A stretch of DNA of 64,000 nucleotides from Algoriphagus sp. A40 (lineage in GTDB: Bacteria; Bacteroidota; Bacteroidia; Cytophagales; Cyclobacteriaceae): assembly GCF_002002735.1 (NCBI RefSeq), contig NZ_MUNY01000045.1, forward strand, positions 186,001 to 250,000. Reading direction: 5' to 3'. Each line of letters opens with the position of its first letter. Position 1 is the first letter of the stretch. The notes beneath the pieces were generated by a model. The model was not told where the DNA came from. It worked only from the letters and a program-made list of their open reading frames with translations, and ran no database searches. Below are positions 18,101 to 26,000 of this stretch, one piece after another. The position numbers were made by a program, and so were the translations under genes.

Positions 18101-19849
18101 ACCCACCTGGGTGCCGAACAGCCGGATCAGTTCCTCGGGAAATGACTGCCCGTAGTACTTCCGGGTGGTTCTGGTCCCGTCGATGCTGTAGACACTCCCC
18201 GGCTGGTTTTGCTTCTTCACCCTTCCTGTAGGGTCGGGGGTGTATTCGGTCATCACCGCCCCGTAGCCCGCAGCTTGGGGAAGATAGGACCTGTTCACCA
18301 CGCCCGTCAGTCCGTTGCTAGTCGAGTAGTACTTCCCCGTCCCATAGCTGGCCGACAGGGTGTTGTTGGCCACCGTCCCGTTGTCGTAATGGTATTTTCT
18401 CCTGCCCGTCGCATCCGTGGCCGCATTCACCGCCCCCACCGTGCCGCCGCCGGCAGTGAAAATGTTGTAGTTTGACCTGAAATTCAGGCTCGTCCCGGGA
18501 TCGGGCGCAGGCAGAAAGGCCAGGGATTTTCTCCCCTCAAAATCATACCAGCTCTCCGAAACCAGCGTAACCGCTCCACCGTACAGGGTGCTCACCGATT
18601 GTCTGTCCCGAAGGGTTCCGTCCAGGTAAACCACCGACTTCTTAAAACGGCCCCCCTCAATGTAGTCGTTGCGGATCTGCCAATTGTACGACGTCTGCGG
18701 GTTGCTGACCGCCGTCCCTGCGTTGGGACCATAAGACCAGTCCCCCACCAGCTTCCGGTCCGGCTGATCCGGGCGATACCCCACCGCACGGACCCGGTAA
18801 TACAGCTTCCCCTGGGGATAAAAAACCGGGTGGGCATAGCTGTTGGAACGCAGGCGGATCCGGACCCCCTGCCGGTGCGCAAAGGCAGCAGCGGCAGTCG
18901 AACCCACAAAATTGTCGTATTGGGAGATAAACACCCACTCCAGGTCATACTCCCGGAAGTCCGCATTGACCGAGGTCCAGCTCAACGTCGCCTTCGGGGC
19001 CGTATAGCCCACCGTCAGAACCGGCAGCTGCGCTGCGTTAAACGTGTCCCCCACCTTCTTGAACAGCTTCTCCCTGAGCGTGATCCTGCCGGCCGGGACC
19101 GTTCCCGTCCCGCTCTTGGACACGATCTTAAACCGGTAATCCACACTGCAGCTCAGGGCCACGTCATGGAACACCGTCCCATGCCAGGTACCCGCCGACG
19201 AACGCACCGACAGCGGCTTGGTCCAAAGCACCGTCGTCCCCTGCATAAAACTCACCTGAAGATCGGCCGTCCAGGCCGTCTCGGTGTTGAAATCCCCCAA
19301 GTCATAGCCCAGCTCCAGGCCTACGTAATACTCCCCCGTCAGACAGGGCGGTGTCTGAAACACATCAAAGGTCCGGTTCACCGCAAGCGTATCCCAGGGG
19401 ATCACCTGCTCGATGGGTGAAAATGGCTCGATCCCTCCCGGCCTCATCTGCAATTCCGCCGGAATGAACTCCGTCTGCGACGGCATCTTCACACTCACCT
19501 CGGCTGTGGTCACCGAAAAAATGCTCCCCTTCTTCGACTTGATCCGGTACACATACGTACTCCCGGCCGTCAGTCCCGTGTCGACATACGCCGTAACTGT
19601 CCCCGCCACCGTGGTCAGCTGGCTGAAACTCCCCGTCCCAACCTTCCGCTCGATCACAAAAGAATCCACCGACTCACCCGAATAGCTCCAGACCAACCGG
19701 ATAGAACTGTGGTTGTTCAGTCCCGCCCGGAAATCCACCGGAACAGGAAGGGGGGCGGAAACCGAGACGTGCGAAAAACAAAAAAACAATGTCAAAGTAA
19801 ACAGCAAGGGGCGAAGGAAAACCGACGATTTAAAATCAAAATGTTTCAT
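12083..19849 (-). CDS. RHS-repeat polymorphic toxin with LRR block and lysozyme-like C-terminal tip
   Basis: 2588 aa. Order of parts: signal peptide (~1-32), FN3-like domain (~33-125), a beta-rich region and a DUF6443-like segment (~390-480), a Cys-containing linker (CELCMEEC near 810), plant-type LRRs (~1250-1500), YD repeats (~1680-2250), Rhs-associated core (~2256-2376, ending DLEGLEKA), and a ~210-aa variable tip. The tip contains HYEGRDYEVYPS then TGGIGHKLT, the layout of phage/T4-type GH24 lysozymes (Glu, then Thr before GIGH). The Asp expected eight residues after Glu is Ser here. The likely role is a shell-enclosed effector that cuts peptidoglycan in competitors. It is the last large gene of the operon, 12 bp after the LRR/PKD gene. 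The tip and LRR block are AT-rich against a GC-rich shell, indicating mosaic origin. Confidence 0.85.
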   Translation of the reverse strand: MKHFDFKSSVFLRPLLFTLTLFFCFSHVSVSAPLPVPVDFRAGLNNHSSIRLVWSYSGESVDSFVIERKVGTGSFSQLTTVAGTVTAYVDTGLTAGSTYVYRIKSKKGSIFSVTTAEVSVKMPSQTEFIPAELQMRPGGIEPFSPIEQVIPWDTLAVNRTFDVFQTPPCLTGEYYVGLELGYDLGDFNTETAWTADLQVSFMQGTTVLWTKPLSVRSSAGTWHGTVFHDVALSCSVDYRFKIVSKSGTGTVPAGRITLREKLFKKVGDTFNAAQLPVLTVGYTAPKATLSWTSVNADFREYDLEWVFISQYDNFVGSTAAAAFAHRQGVRIRLRSNSYAHPVFYPQGKLYYRVRAVGYRPDQPDRKLVGDWSYGPNAGTAVSNPQTSYNWQIRNDYIEGGRFKKSVVYLDGTLRDRQSVSTLYGGAVTLVSESWYDFEGRKSLAFLPAPDPGTSLNFRSNYNIFTAGGGTVGAVNAATDATGRRKYHYDNGTVANNTLSASYGTGKYYSTSNGLTGVVNRSYLPQAAGYGAVMTEYTPDPTGRVKKQNQPGSVYSIDGTRTTRKYYGQSFPEELIRLFGTQVGAAVHYRREVTVDANGQASVQYLNQEGQVVATALAGTVPVNLVTELAEYTTRKNAGWPSVVYDLSSQNKTSGGSRGVDAAFVNLTANTPHTVAYTLSGIGDELDQAGCQSCVFTLSLSVVDPDGLPVVLPANIPGDEDPSAGAFSRTFTATDCQVETDFSGVSLALTLSKVGEYRVVKELKVKEKTLEEILTVVRASTEFQQQRQAVEAASGQQVGDCELCMEECPEADNALQGAFGGMLEAEQAGAWHLMAEEVLEDNPSLDPSDSVAVAAVVQTHPDYCNYVLMEKNGDARFFELGLMGISGYAEALSSGKLPLSGTDPFYKTGNSGSGYLTALENKLNFINLGGGFSGTLSSVTDPTNTGMYVNSTGQKDPGGVHLLYADLAKKLADNELTPQEYQEELDRKRWGVYLAFYQKTSDAVKATIPELVSCPKYLESSFGNLGLPDTQAGMQTFTASSGQTGPVSEQELDQLVNGITNGGSCPQTFTAGEQTTIRESLRAYLNSDRQGNFFNLILTEDVNDPLLTPLKNLLASKSCSINSFAIDNPLVCTDSMEVEIPDPNYGGNYRMSARQSTGTDKEKRDDKLLLSKEEIKSLQEIEKMVLARMEQEKAKMEAQKRAELLNERSRKNLSGGTGANTRMLAGGLPTQAEYSALMDFYAATNGANWVNKTGWSTANPNVIQDVSGFVGVSTNANGNVLGIYLPDNNVHGQIPESFGNLVYLEQVFLFSNRLYQNIPQSIGNLTNLKALYLSSSQLNWNTIPASIGNLVNLEYLHLHSNYLIGEIPSSFSQLTKLKELYLLNTKLTGNLPSFIGSFTDLMALRIENSEFSGPIPSTFSNLSKMVEWTMHNNKLTGSVPDYLCSFPFLSTVTLNNNYLTGTLPFCFYSKNLPYLRIANNSFEVESLVEMATYFTNTSIYLPQSQAVDTLSTQVLENRVLELSTDMGRNTPQPSKYRWVKDGVPLFTDFREEAYNYQNPALPCVFNDNGPNICNGVYYPEITNPSLPPGTVIKGPPVVIETVPTITVTVCTSFELDPASNPWLAGVSYVPDWEEVVERCLAERDTVRAAIQEAAVEELENTWLESYYRSVSTSCLEGATETLTLTVTNQEYHYTLYYHDQAGNLVQTVPPQGVKPLTTAQVNQVKSGTAVNPAHELPTKYRYNSKNQLVWQSSPDGGVSQFWYNAIGQLRLSQNAKQAGANTYSYSKYDRLGRVTETGELVTAEALSSLKEKLKELDFPQRPAYTAQDITLTGYDSPKTGLHQKFTQDHLRNRVSWTAQLEKGKTDTLLTAYSYDTHGNVKSLFQQIPGLAPKITAYRYDQISGNVNYVFYQPETAEQLIHRYRYDADNRIETVQTSTDGYLWTTDATYYYYPHGPLARVELGEHKVQGLDYYYTLQGWLKGVNMPGGGDPGADGIGTKRTGKDAMAFALGYFSGDYAPITAGTVLTDTRDALWTRTSTLNSNTGLFNGNISWMNTELAGSQDQYDMQAMVYKYDQLHRIVQARSLRAYTSGTGFTTRATTNSLAYDAGYTYDGNGNLLTLQRRNAAAAIQDNFTYGYYANSNKLRQTASAQGDNYTYDQIGNLTADVAGGVTNIEWTPSGKVRKVTKSTGSPLEFRYDAAGNRVEKKQGTVITRYIRDASGNVMAVYQADTLSERPIYGSSRLGNLSYASKPGYRTVGHKQYELSNHLGNVLAVVSDRIRMKTDSTWTQVLSRTDYYPFGLEMTGRTESNTYRYGFNGKEKDPSGQWSNQSHYDYGFRIYNPTIGKFLSVDPLTKEFPWNSTYAFAENDVIRSVDLEGLEKAIYTIVRDSREGKTQIKSVNVKTLEKPGPLGSGVAVILEKDGVKSYMYGNPSKDLKDFVSHYEGRDYEVYPSLEGGAPTGGIGHKLTDENEQKNYPVGTKLSDEVIDQWFESDWKSKSLIVEKNKSTRSLVGGQKDAMIDFVFNGLPASSYNEGDDERFFLRFLKGERGTAKKRIGQLILFRTQERYNLDYLDRKIDQTKLEEDSNE
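13831..19820. repeat. Right copy of the ~6-kb direct repeat
   Basis: This copy matches 1-5990 at offset 13830. Here the repeat lies within the operon copy of the rhs gene and stops 29 bp before that gene's end at 19849, so the two genes differ in their first ten codons and in everything upstream. Recombination between the copies would remove or circularise 13.83 kb containing the orphan toxin and the HTH/NTase/STAS/PIN cassette. Confidence 0.95.
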
Positions 19850-19861
19850 GTTGTTTACTGA

Positions 19862-22800
19862 TTAGGGAACAAGTGGATTAGCCTTTAAATAGTGCTCGAC
19901 CTCCGTGATGGTCACCACTCCCGTCTCAGTTTCCTTTTTCAGTAACCTGAGATTACCCGCCTCATCGTAATGGTAGGTGGTAGAAAAATTATCCTCATCC
20001 AGTACAGCCGCAAGCCGCAGCGTGTTTACTTCATACACATAGGACTTCATCATGGCGTCAGCTGGCAAAATCCTCACATCGTCCACCCAAAGGGCTGATG
20101 AAGCTCCTTTCGAAAATTTCACCTTGATTCTCTTTGTCCCAACAGGAACTGTAAAGGAGCCTGAAACCCGTTGCCATTTTTCAATAGAGGCATTTTCAGG
20201 ATATATTCTTTGGGATCCCAGAGAAACTCCGGCCTGGCTTTCGGTGATTACTTCGATGTACTGATTGGGGTCAACTATCGCATCTGCCGAACTGACACCA
20301 TCAGAAACCCATGCAGAAAAACTATACTGTTTTCCCTCTGCCAGCTTAATCAAGTCCTGGGAAATAGTCTCTGTAGCATTGACAATCTTCATGCTTCTGG
20401 TTCCGGTGTGTGCAAAATTGGAATCAAAAACCAATGTTTCAGGAGTGCTTAAGCTCACTTTAAAAATCGCACGTTTATACAACCTCCTGAACGAATCAGG
20501 AAGATTTCCGATGGGAATTACTATTACCGTCTTACCCGGATCATTCGGATCCGCCTGCTTACAGATAATGGGCGTGTCATTGTAATTTGGCAGCACACCA
20601 TTAATGTCAGAAGGAGCAATGAGTGACACAGTATTAAAATCGCTGATTTTATCCATTGGAATATCAATCAGCGCTACAAACCTGTTCATGCCGATGATCT
20701 CTGCGGAAAATATTTTGTGGTTTGAATTCTGGGACAACCGCCAGTTTCCTATCACAGACGAGGAAATATCCTCAAAATCAGTCACCAATATTTCCTCCCG
20801 TTTTGCGTTCATCACTGATCCGATGACATTCGCCCCGCTGTATCCATAGAGGTTGGAAGAATAAATCCCCAACGCATCCATGGATTCTTCAGCCAAACCA
20901 TCCTCGCTAAAGGTGCCTGTAGTACTGGATCTGACCCAACCGGGAACTATGTCGTAATCAGAATAGCTGTAAGAGAAGCCGTTAGATTGGTAGGTTCCAT
21001 CCTGTGACAGATTAGGAGCTGGGGTCTGGGTTCTCTCCGAATCAAAGAAATAAGTGGATAATCCTTCCCAATTACCGGAAGTGCCATTCAAGTAGCTGTT
21101 TAATCCATCCAGTGATTCTTTGGTAAAACTCCTTTGCCAATTATCGGAAAATGTCTGGATCGAAGTATTTATAACCTGATTGCTGGTGATCGTGGTATCC
21201 CGAATTAATTCATCGACAAAATCGGCTCCCGAAACTACGGAAGACTGAAAATTCACCGATTTAGTGGTTGTCAAATTAAACAGGATCGTATCGCCACATT
21301 TCAGGTAAACCTTCAGGGTAACGTTATAGGTCCCATTGGCACCGTAAACATGGACCGGGGTTTTGTCTGTAGAGCTTGCGCCGTCGCCAAAAGTCCATTC
21401 ATAGGAAACAGGTGAACATCCCTCGACCAGGTTAGCTATCGGATCGAATGCAACGCCGCAATAGACATCATAGGGATCTATGGAGACCGAACCCAAAGAA
21501 GCAGTATCCTTGTTCAGCGCCTGATTTTTACTTTGAAGCGTAAGCAACGGGGCACCGTCATAGCTAACTTTATAATAGTAAATACCAAAATCACTGTCTG
21601 TAAGATAGCCTGTAGTGTAGGTATAGTTATATCTAGTAAAGTCAGGCTGCAAGGCGACTTCATTTCCGTTTACCAGTCTAAACCACTTATACTTAGCATT
21701 TGGTCGGGAAAGCCCCCTATCGACATCGGCAATAAATGTTTTTTTAAATCCTATTCTCACAGAATGACTCCTAAGTTCATCCACCAAAAGTTGTGGGGCA
21801 TAGGTAAAGGAACTTCCTTTAAACTCCCTGTATGGGTATATAAAATCGGAAAAAGAGAAATTACAGTAGGAAATATCAACCAATCCGGTCACTCCGCTTA
21901 CACCGTAGGGCAAAGAACCGGTCAATGCCGGATTGTTGTTTACACGAAACTCAAGCTTGGGCGCATAGTTAAGGAATATTTCATTCGGAAGTGTGCCGGA
22001 AAAATTATTATAGGCAATGTTAAAGAGCTGAAGCTTACTCTGCCCCGAAAACCACTCCGGCACAGATCCGGACAATCCACTTGCATAAGCGACAAAATAT
22101 TTCAGGCCCGAAAAAACCGGAGAACCAGTGGGAAGAGAACTTATAAAGTTATTCTCATACAAATAAAGTTCTTCCAGATAGGGCAGTTGTAAGATTGTTG
22201 CCGGAACCGAACCTGAAAGGTTGTTGTCTCCCAACTGAAGAACTCTCAACGAAGACATTTCATTGATTTCTGAAAAAATTGAATTATTTAAATTATTACC
22301 GGTCAGGTACAGATGTTGAAGCGAGTGAAGATAACGCAAGTTTGAAGGTATGGGACCGTCAATATTTGAGTATGTAAGCAACAATGTTAGGAGTTGGGTC
22401 AAATTGCCAAAAGTGTCTGGTATAGTTCCTCCGAGTTGGGGATTGTTTGACACATTCAAATTCAACAAACCGGTCATACTTCCCAGTTGATGTGGCAATC
22501 CACCGGTCAAAACATTGTTGCTGAGAATCAGATGATTCAAGCCTGTCATAGAGCTAAACGAAACAGGAATAGAATTCGAAAGCTTGTTGTTATCCAGGTT
22601 TAAAGTCTTGAGATAAGTAAGGTTACTGATAGAGGCCGGAATCGGACCGACCAGATTATTGGCAGACAAATCCAGAGCGATAACGTGCCCGGCAGGATCT
22701 ACCTCTACACCCGCCCAACCGCTCACATCAACCGGATTCCCAGTCCCTACCCAGCCTGTTTTATCATTCCAACCGGATCCGGTCGTTGAATTAAAAATAT

Positions 22801-23095
22801 CTTTCAGTGCTGTAAACTCAGAAACGGAGGGCGGCGGCACCGCTAAAACAGCACTTCGGGTTTCTACTCCCGATGATTTGGGATTTCCCTTATTTGCTGA
22901 ACCCCCATTGTCTTTTCTCCTGTTCAGCTGCCGGTGCGGGGCGACATATTTAAACTGAATTTCACGAAGTGTTTTTTCCTTCATTTCCAGTTTGAGGCTA
23001 TCCAGGCGTTCCTTGCTGAGTAACTTGCCGGACTGGGCATAAAGACCCTGTAAAAGTGCCATTCCAAGCACAATCATGATGTATAAACCCTTCAT
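19862..23095 (-). CDS. Secreted LRR/PKD protein of the Rhs operon
   Basis: 1077 aa with a signal peptide (MIVLGMALLQGLYAQS region). Residues ~85-415 are plant-type leucine-rich repeats (LDLSANNLVGPIPASISNL and similar), preceded by the WNDKTGW motif that also precedes the LRRs of the rhs gene. A PKD domain (YEWTFGDGASS ... GTYNVTLKV) lies at ~555-615, and a jelly-roll-like carbohydrate-binding region (KQYSFSAWVSDG) at ~920-1025. The end (TYHYDEAGNLRLLKKE) is a single YD-like repeat. No catalytic motif is visible. It abuts the 1598-aa gene with no gap and is 12 bp from the rhs gene, so it is translated with them. It is probably a binding/adhesion or shell component. Confidence 0.75.
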   Translation of the reverse strand: MKGLYIMIVLGMALLQGLYAQSGKLLSKERLDSLKLEMKEKTLREIQFKYVAPHRQLNRRKDNGGSANKGNPKSSGVETRSAVLAVPPPSVSEFTALKDIFNSTTGSGWNDKTGWVGTGNPVDVSGWAGVEVDPAGHVIALDLSANNLVGPIPASISNLTYLKTLNLDNNKLSNSIPVSFSSMTGLNHLILSNNVLTGGLPHQLGSMTGLLNLNVSNNPQLGGTIPDTFGNLTQLLTLLLTYSNIDGPIPSNLRYLHSLQHLYLTGNNLNNSIFSEINEMSSLRVLQLGDNNLSGSVPATILQLPYLEELYLYENNFISSLPTGSPVFSGLKYFVAYASGLSGSVPEWFSGQSKLQLFNIAYNNFSGTLPNEIFLNYAPKLEFRVNNNPALTGSLPYGVSGVTGLVDISYCNFSFSDFIYPYREFKGSSFTYAPQLLVDELRSHSVRIGFKKTFIADVDRGLSRPNAKYKWFRLVNGNEVALQPDFTRYNYTYTTGYLTDSDFGIYYYKVSYDGAPLLTLQSKNQALNKDTASLGSVSIDPYDVYCGVAFDPIANLVEGCSPVSYEWTFGDGASSTDKTPVHVYGANGTYNVTLKVYLKCGDTILFNLTTTKSVNFQSSVVSGADFVDELIRDTTITSNQVINTSIQTFSDNWQRSFTKESLDGLNSYLNGTSGNWEGLSTYFFDSERTQTPAPNLSQDGTYQSNGFSYSYSDYDIVPGWVRSSTTGTFSEDGLAEESMDALGIYSSNLYGYSGANVIGSVMNAKREEILVTDFEDISSSVIGNWRLSQNSNHKIFSAEIIGMNRFVALIDIPMDKISDFNTVSLIAPSDINGVLPNYNDTPIICKQADPNDPGKTVIVIPIGNLPDSFRRLYKRAIFKVSLSTPETLVFDSNFAHTGTRSMKIVNATETISQDLIKLAEGKQYSFSAWVSDGVSSADAIVDPNQYIEVITESQAGVSLGSQRIYPENASIEKWQRVSGSFTVPVGTKRIKVKFSKGASSALWVDDVRILPADAMMKSYVYEVNTLRLAAVLDEDNFSTTYHYDEAGNLRLLKKETETGVVTITEVEHYLKANPLVP

Positions 23096-26000
23096 TTAGT
23101 TAATCTTTTGGGGAAGTGGAATGAGAACGTTTTTAGAATGGACTACAGAAGCCCCTGTCTCCGGGATCTCCAAAGCGGTAATGTTTTTCGTGGTTGCCGT
23201 GAGAATATTCCGATTCCCTGACCGGTACACCTTTGCTTCCAGGTTCGGATAGTTTTGCAGATCCTGAAGCGGTGAATACACCATCTGGTCCCCGTTGACC
23301 ACTCCCAGGTAAATCGCCTTTGTCAGTGGGATGGGAATACCGTCGACTGTCTGGTACAGCAAAAGTTCATCGCCTTTTTGGATATGTGCCGTTACGGCAA
23401 AAGAGGTTTTGAATTTAAATTCACTGCTGTTTTCAGGGCTTGTAGAAAAATTCGGCACCGAGAACTTAAACCCGCTGTTCGCATTTGCTGGTCCCATTCC
23501 GCTGTAGTTGTGGTATGCAGGAATCGTTAACAAGTAAATGGGAGCTTCATAGTTGTTGTTGACGCTCTGCAGGACCGGACTCCCGGTCAGCACATCCCAT
23601 CGGAGGTGCTGCGTCAGGATTTTAGAGCCAAGATTGGATGATTCCACCGATTCCAGTATTCCCTGCTGATAAATCACTTTGTTGGTCACCACCGTACGGA
23701 GTTTGTTTTCAACACGGACAGCGCTATTAAACTTGGTTGTAACCGGAAATGGTATAAACCCAAAAAGAAAATCTACGTTGGCACCAAACCCAACGGAAGA
23801 AGTATTGTCCAAAATCTCCCTGACATCCACGATGAAATCAGATTGATACCCATAATATAGGTTTTCATCTTCCGAGCCCTGCTCGGAAAGAAGAGAGACC
23901 ATTTTCTCACCTTTTGTAGAAAACTGATTGTTCAGCTTAAAAACCTTGTTCCTGTTCTGCACTTCTACATCTGCCTTGTAACGGTATTTTGTCCAGGAAA
24001 TCGGTTCTGCATTAAAACCTCCCGTGTTTGATTGGGCAAAAACCTCCTCAGATTTTGGCTTGCCGTGCATGTCGTTCAATAGTATCCCATACCCCTGGCT
24101 TGCAGTAAGATTATTGATCTGAACTTTTACAAATGGATTGGGTATACTTGGAAGACTATATACCCTTTTCATTATTTCAGTCTCCAGGGGGATTACCGGA
24201 AAGTCCCGGGCGGTATAAAACGAAAGCAATTTCATCCCGGAAGTTCCATAAGTTGCCTGCGTTCCTTCCGGAAACACCACATTTCCGAGCAGGGCATATC
24301 CCGCTTTTTTTGCAGCCGGCAAACTCAATATCTTCACCTCCGAATAGCCGACCACCGGAGACGGATACAAGCTTTCATTAACGGGATACTCAAAGTATAA
24401 ATTGGCATCGCTTTTTAATTTCCGGACTTCTTTGTAGGATTTTGATTTCCTGAGCGTATTCTCTTCCCCACCCACAAACGGTTCATAAGAAGTAACACCG
24501 CTGCTTTTAACAACACCGTTTTCAGTATGGGTGTAGTCATATACCTGCCCATAATATCCTTCGGCATGATGTTGCCAGTTGTCATGAATGGTGATCTGTC
24601 TAACCCGGTGGCCACCTCCCAGTTTGGAGCCATCCGTATTCATAATCCTCAGTCCTGACAGTTTGAGGTTGATCTCCCTGCCCCATTGGTTTTGTTTGCA
24701 ATAGTTGTTGAAGCCCGAAATTGTCTGCCTGATCGACCCAACGATCCCGGCAAGTCCCCGAATCAGATTCAGTCTTTCTGTCTTGGAACTGGTAGGAGAA
24801 AAATTCTTGGTGATGTTGGCCAGCCAAGGTTGATTCATTTCTATGTGACTCCACGCCAAAGCGGAAAATGGGTGGACATTATTAATCTTTTCCAGTTCAA
24901 ATTCCCCGAAAGCATAAGCGCCGGATCCATCTGTGACAAGTGTCATTGGCGCGGATAGATTGACTTTTAGGTAGCCTTCAATTGTTTCAAAAAGTTTCTC
25001 CTGCGACTTTCTAAGGTTTACATCCAGTTTGACATACACCTCTCTGGACTCGAGATCGAGGTACTTCATCACCTCGGTCTTTTGATCTGTCGCCGAAAGC
25101 GTTCCCGTAATCGGTTGATTCAAAGGAAACCGAATCTTGGGAACTGTACTGTCCGGATTAAATGAATACACTAGCCTGTTCCCGGATTCAGTACCCGGCA
25201 TGGAGAATTTTACCATCTCACTGGCCTTCTCATGCTGGACAAACGCATACCGGTCAGCTTCGTAGTCCACTCTGATTGTTCCGCCTGACGGCAGGGTTAT
25301 ATTGGTCAGATTCCAGGCGCTCGCATATTGGTTCTGCAGGTTTTCATCTCCCTGAATCACATAAGGCCACTTGATGTTGGATTCTCCGGCAACGGCCTGA
25401 GGCTTGTAATTCCCCCACCTGTCTTTTGAATATTGTGAGTAGGTCGGGTTAAAAGCAGAATAGACAAACTTGTACGGATTTTGACTTCCGATAGAATTCC
25501 CTCCATTTTCTATCACCAAGCCGGTAAGGGTCAACTTGCCTGTTCCTCCGACCGAATTGGGAAGTCCACCGGACAAGGTGTATTTGTAATCGAATTTAAT
25601 CTTCTTCAAAGGCACCGATTCGCCCCCAGCCCTTGTAAACAGGTTAATCTCCTTCAGCCGCTTCAGTGCCATTCCCAGCGTGGAATTGGTATCCTGGAAC
25701 CTGGTATTTGCTCCGCGTGCATCAAGCCGGTCCGTTGCATCCAAAACAAATTTGGCGATATGGGATTTTGTTTCCGCCTGTTTCAAAAAATACACTTCCT
25801 TTTCCCCATAGGAAAAAGTCCCTTCGTCATCCCGCTTATCCGTAGCATACCCCTGGTTGTAGTGGGCTTTTGTATAGGGGTCTCTCCATTTATATAAATT
25901 TGCAGCGTCTGTAATCTTCTGATAAGAAAACTCCACCCAGTATCCCAGATCATCCGGTGAGATCCCGTCCCCGGTCACATCCACATAGTTATTCCCCTGA

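Noticed and set aside
21533..22192. 219-codon plus-strand frame
   Set aside because: Opposite strand of the LRR repeats of the 1077-aa gene; repetition of LRR codons keeps the frame open.
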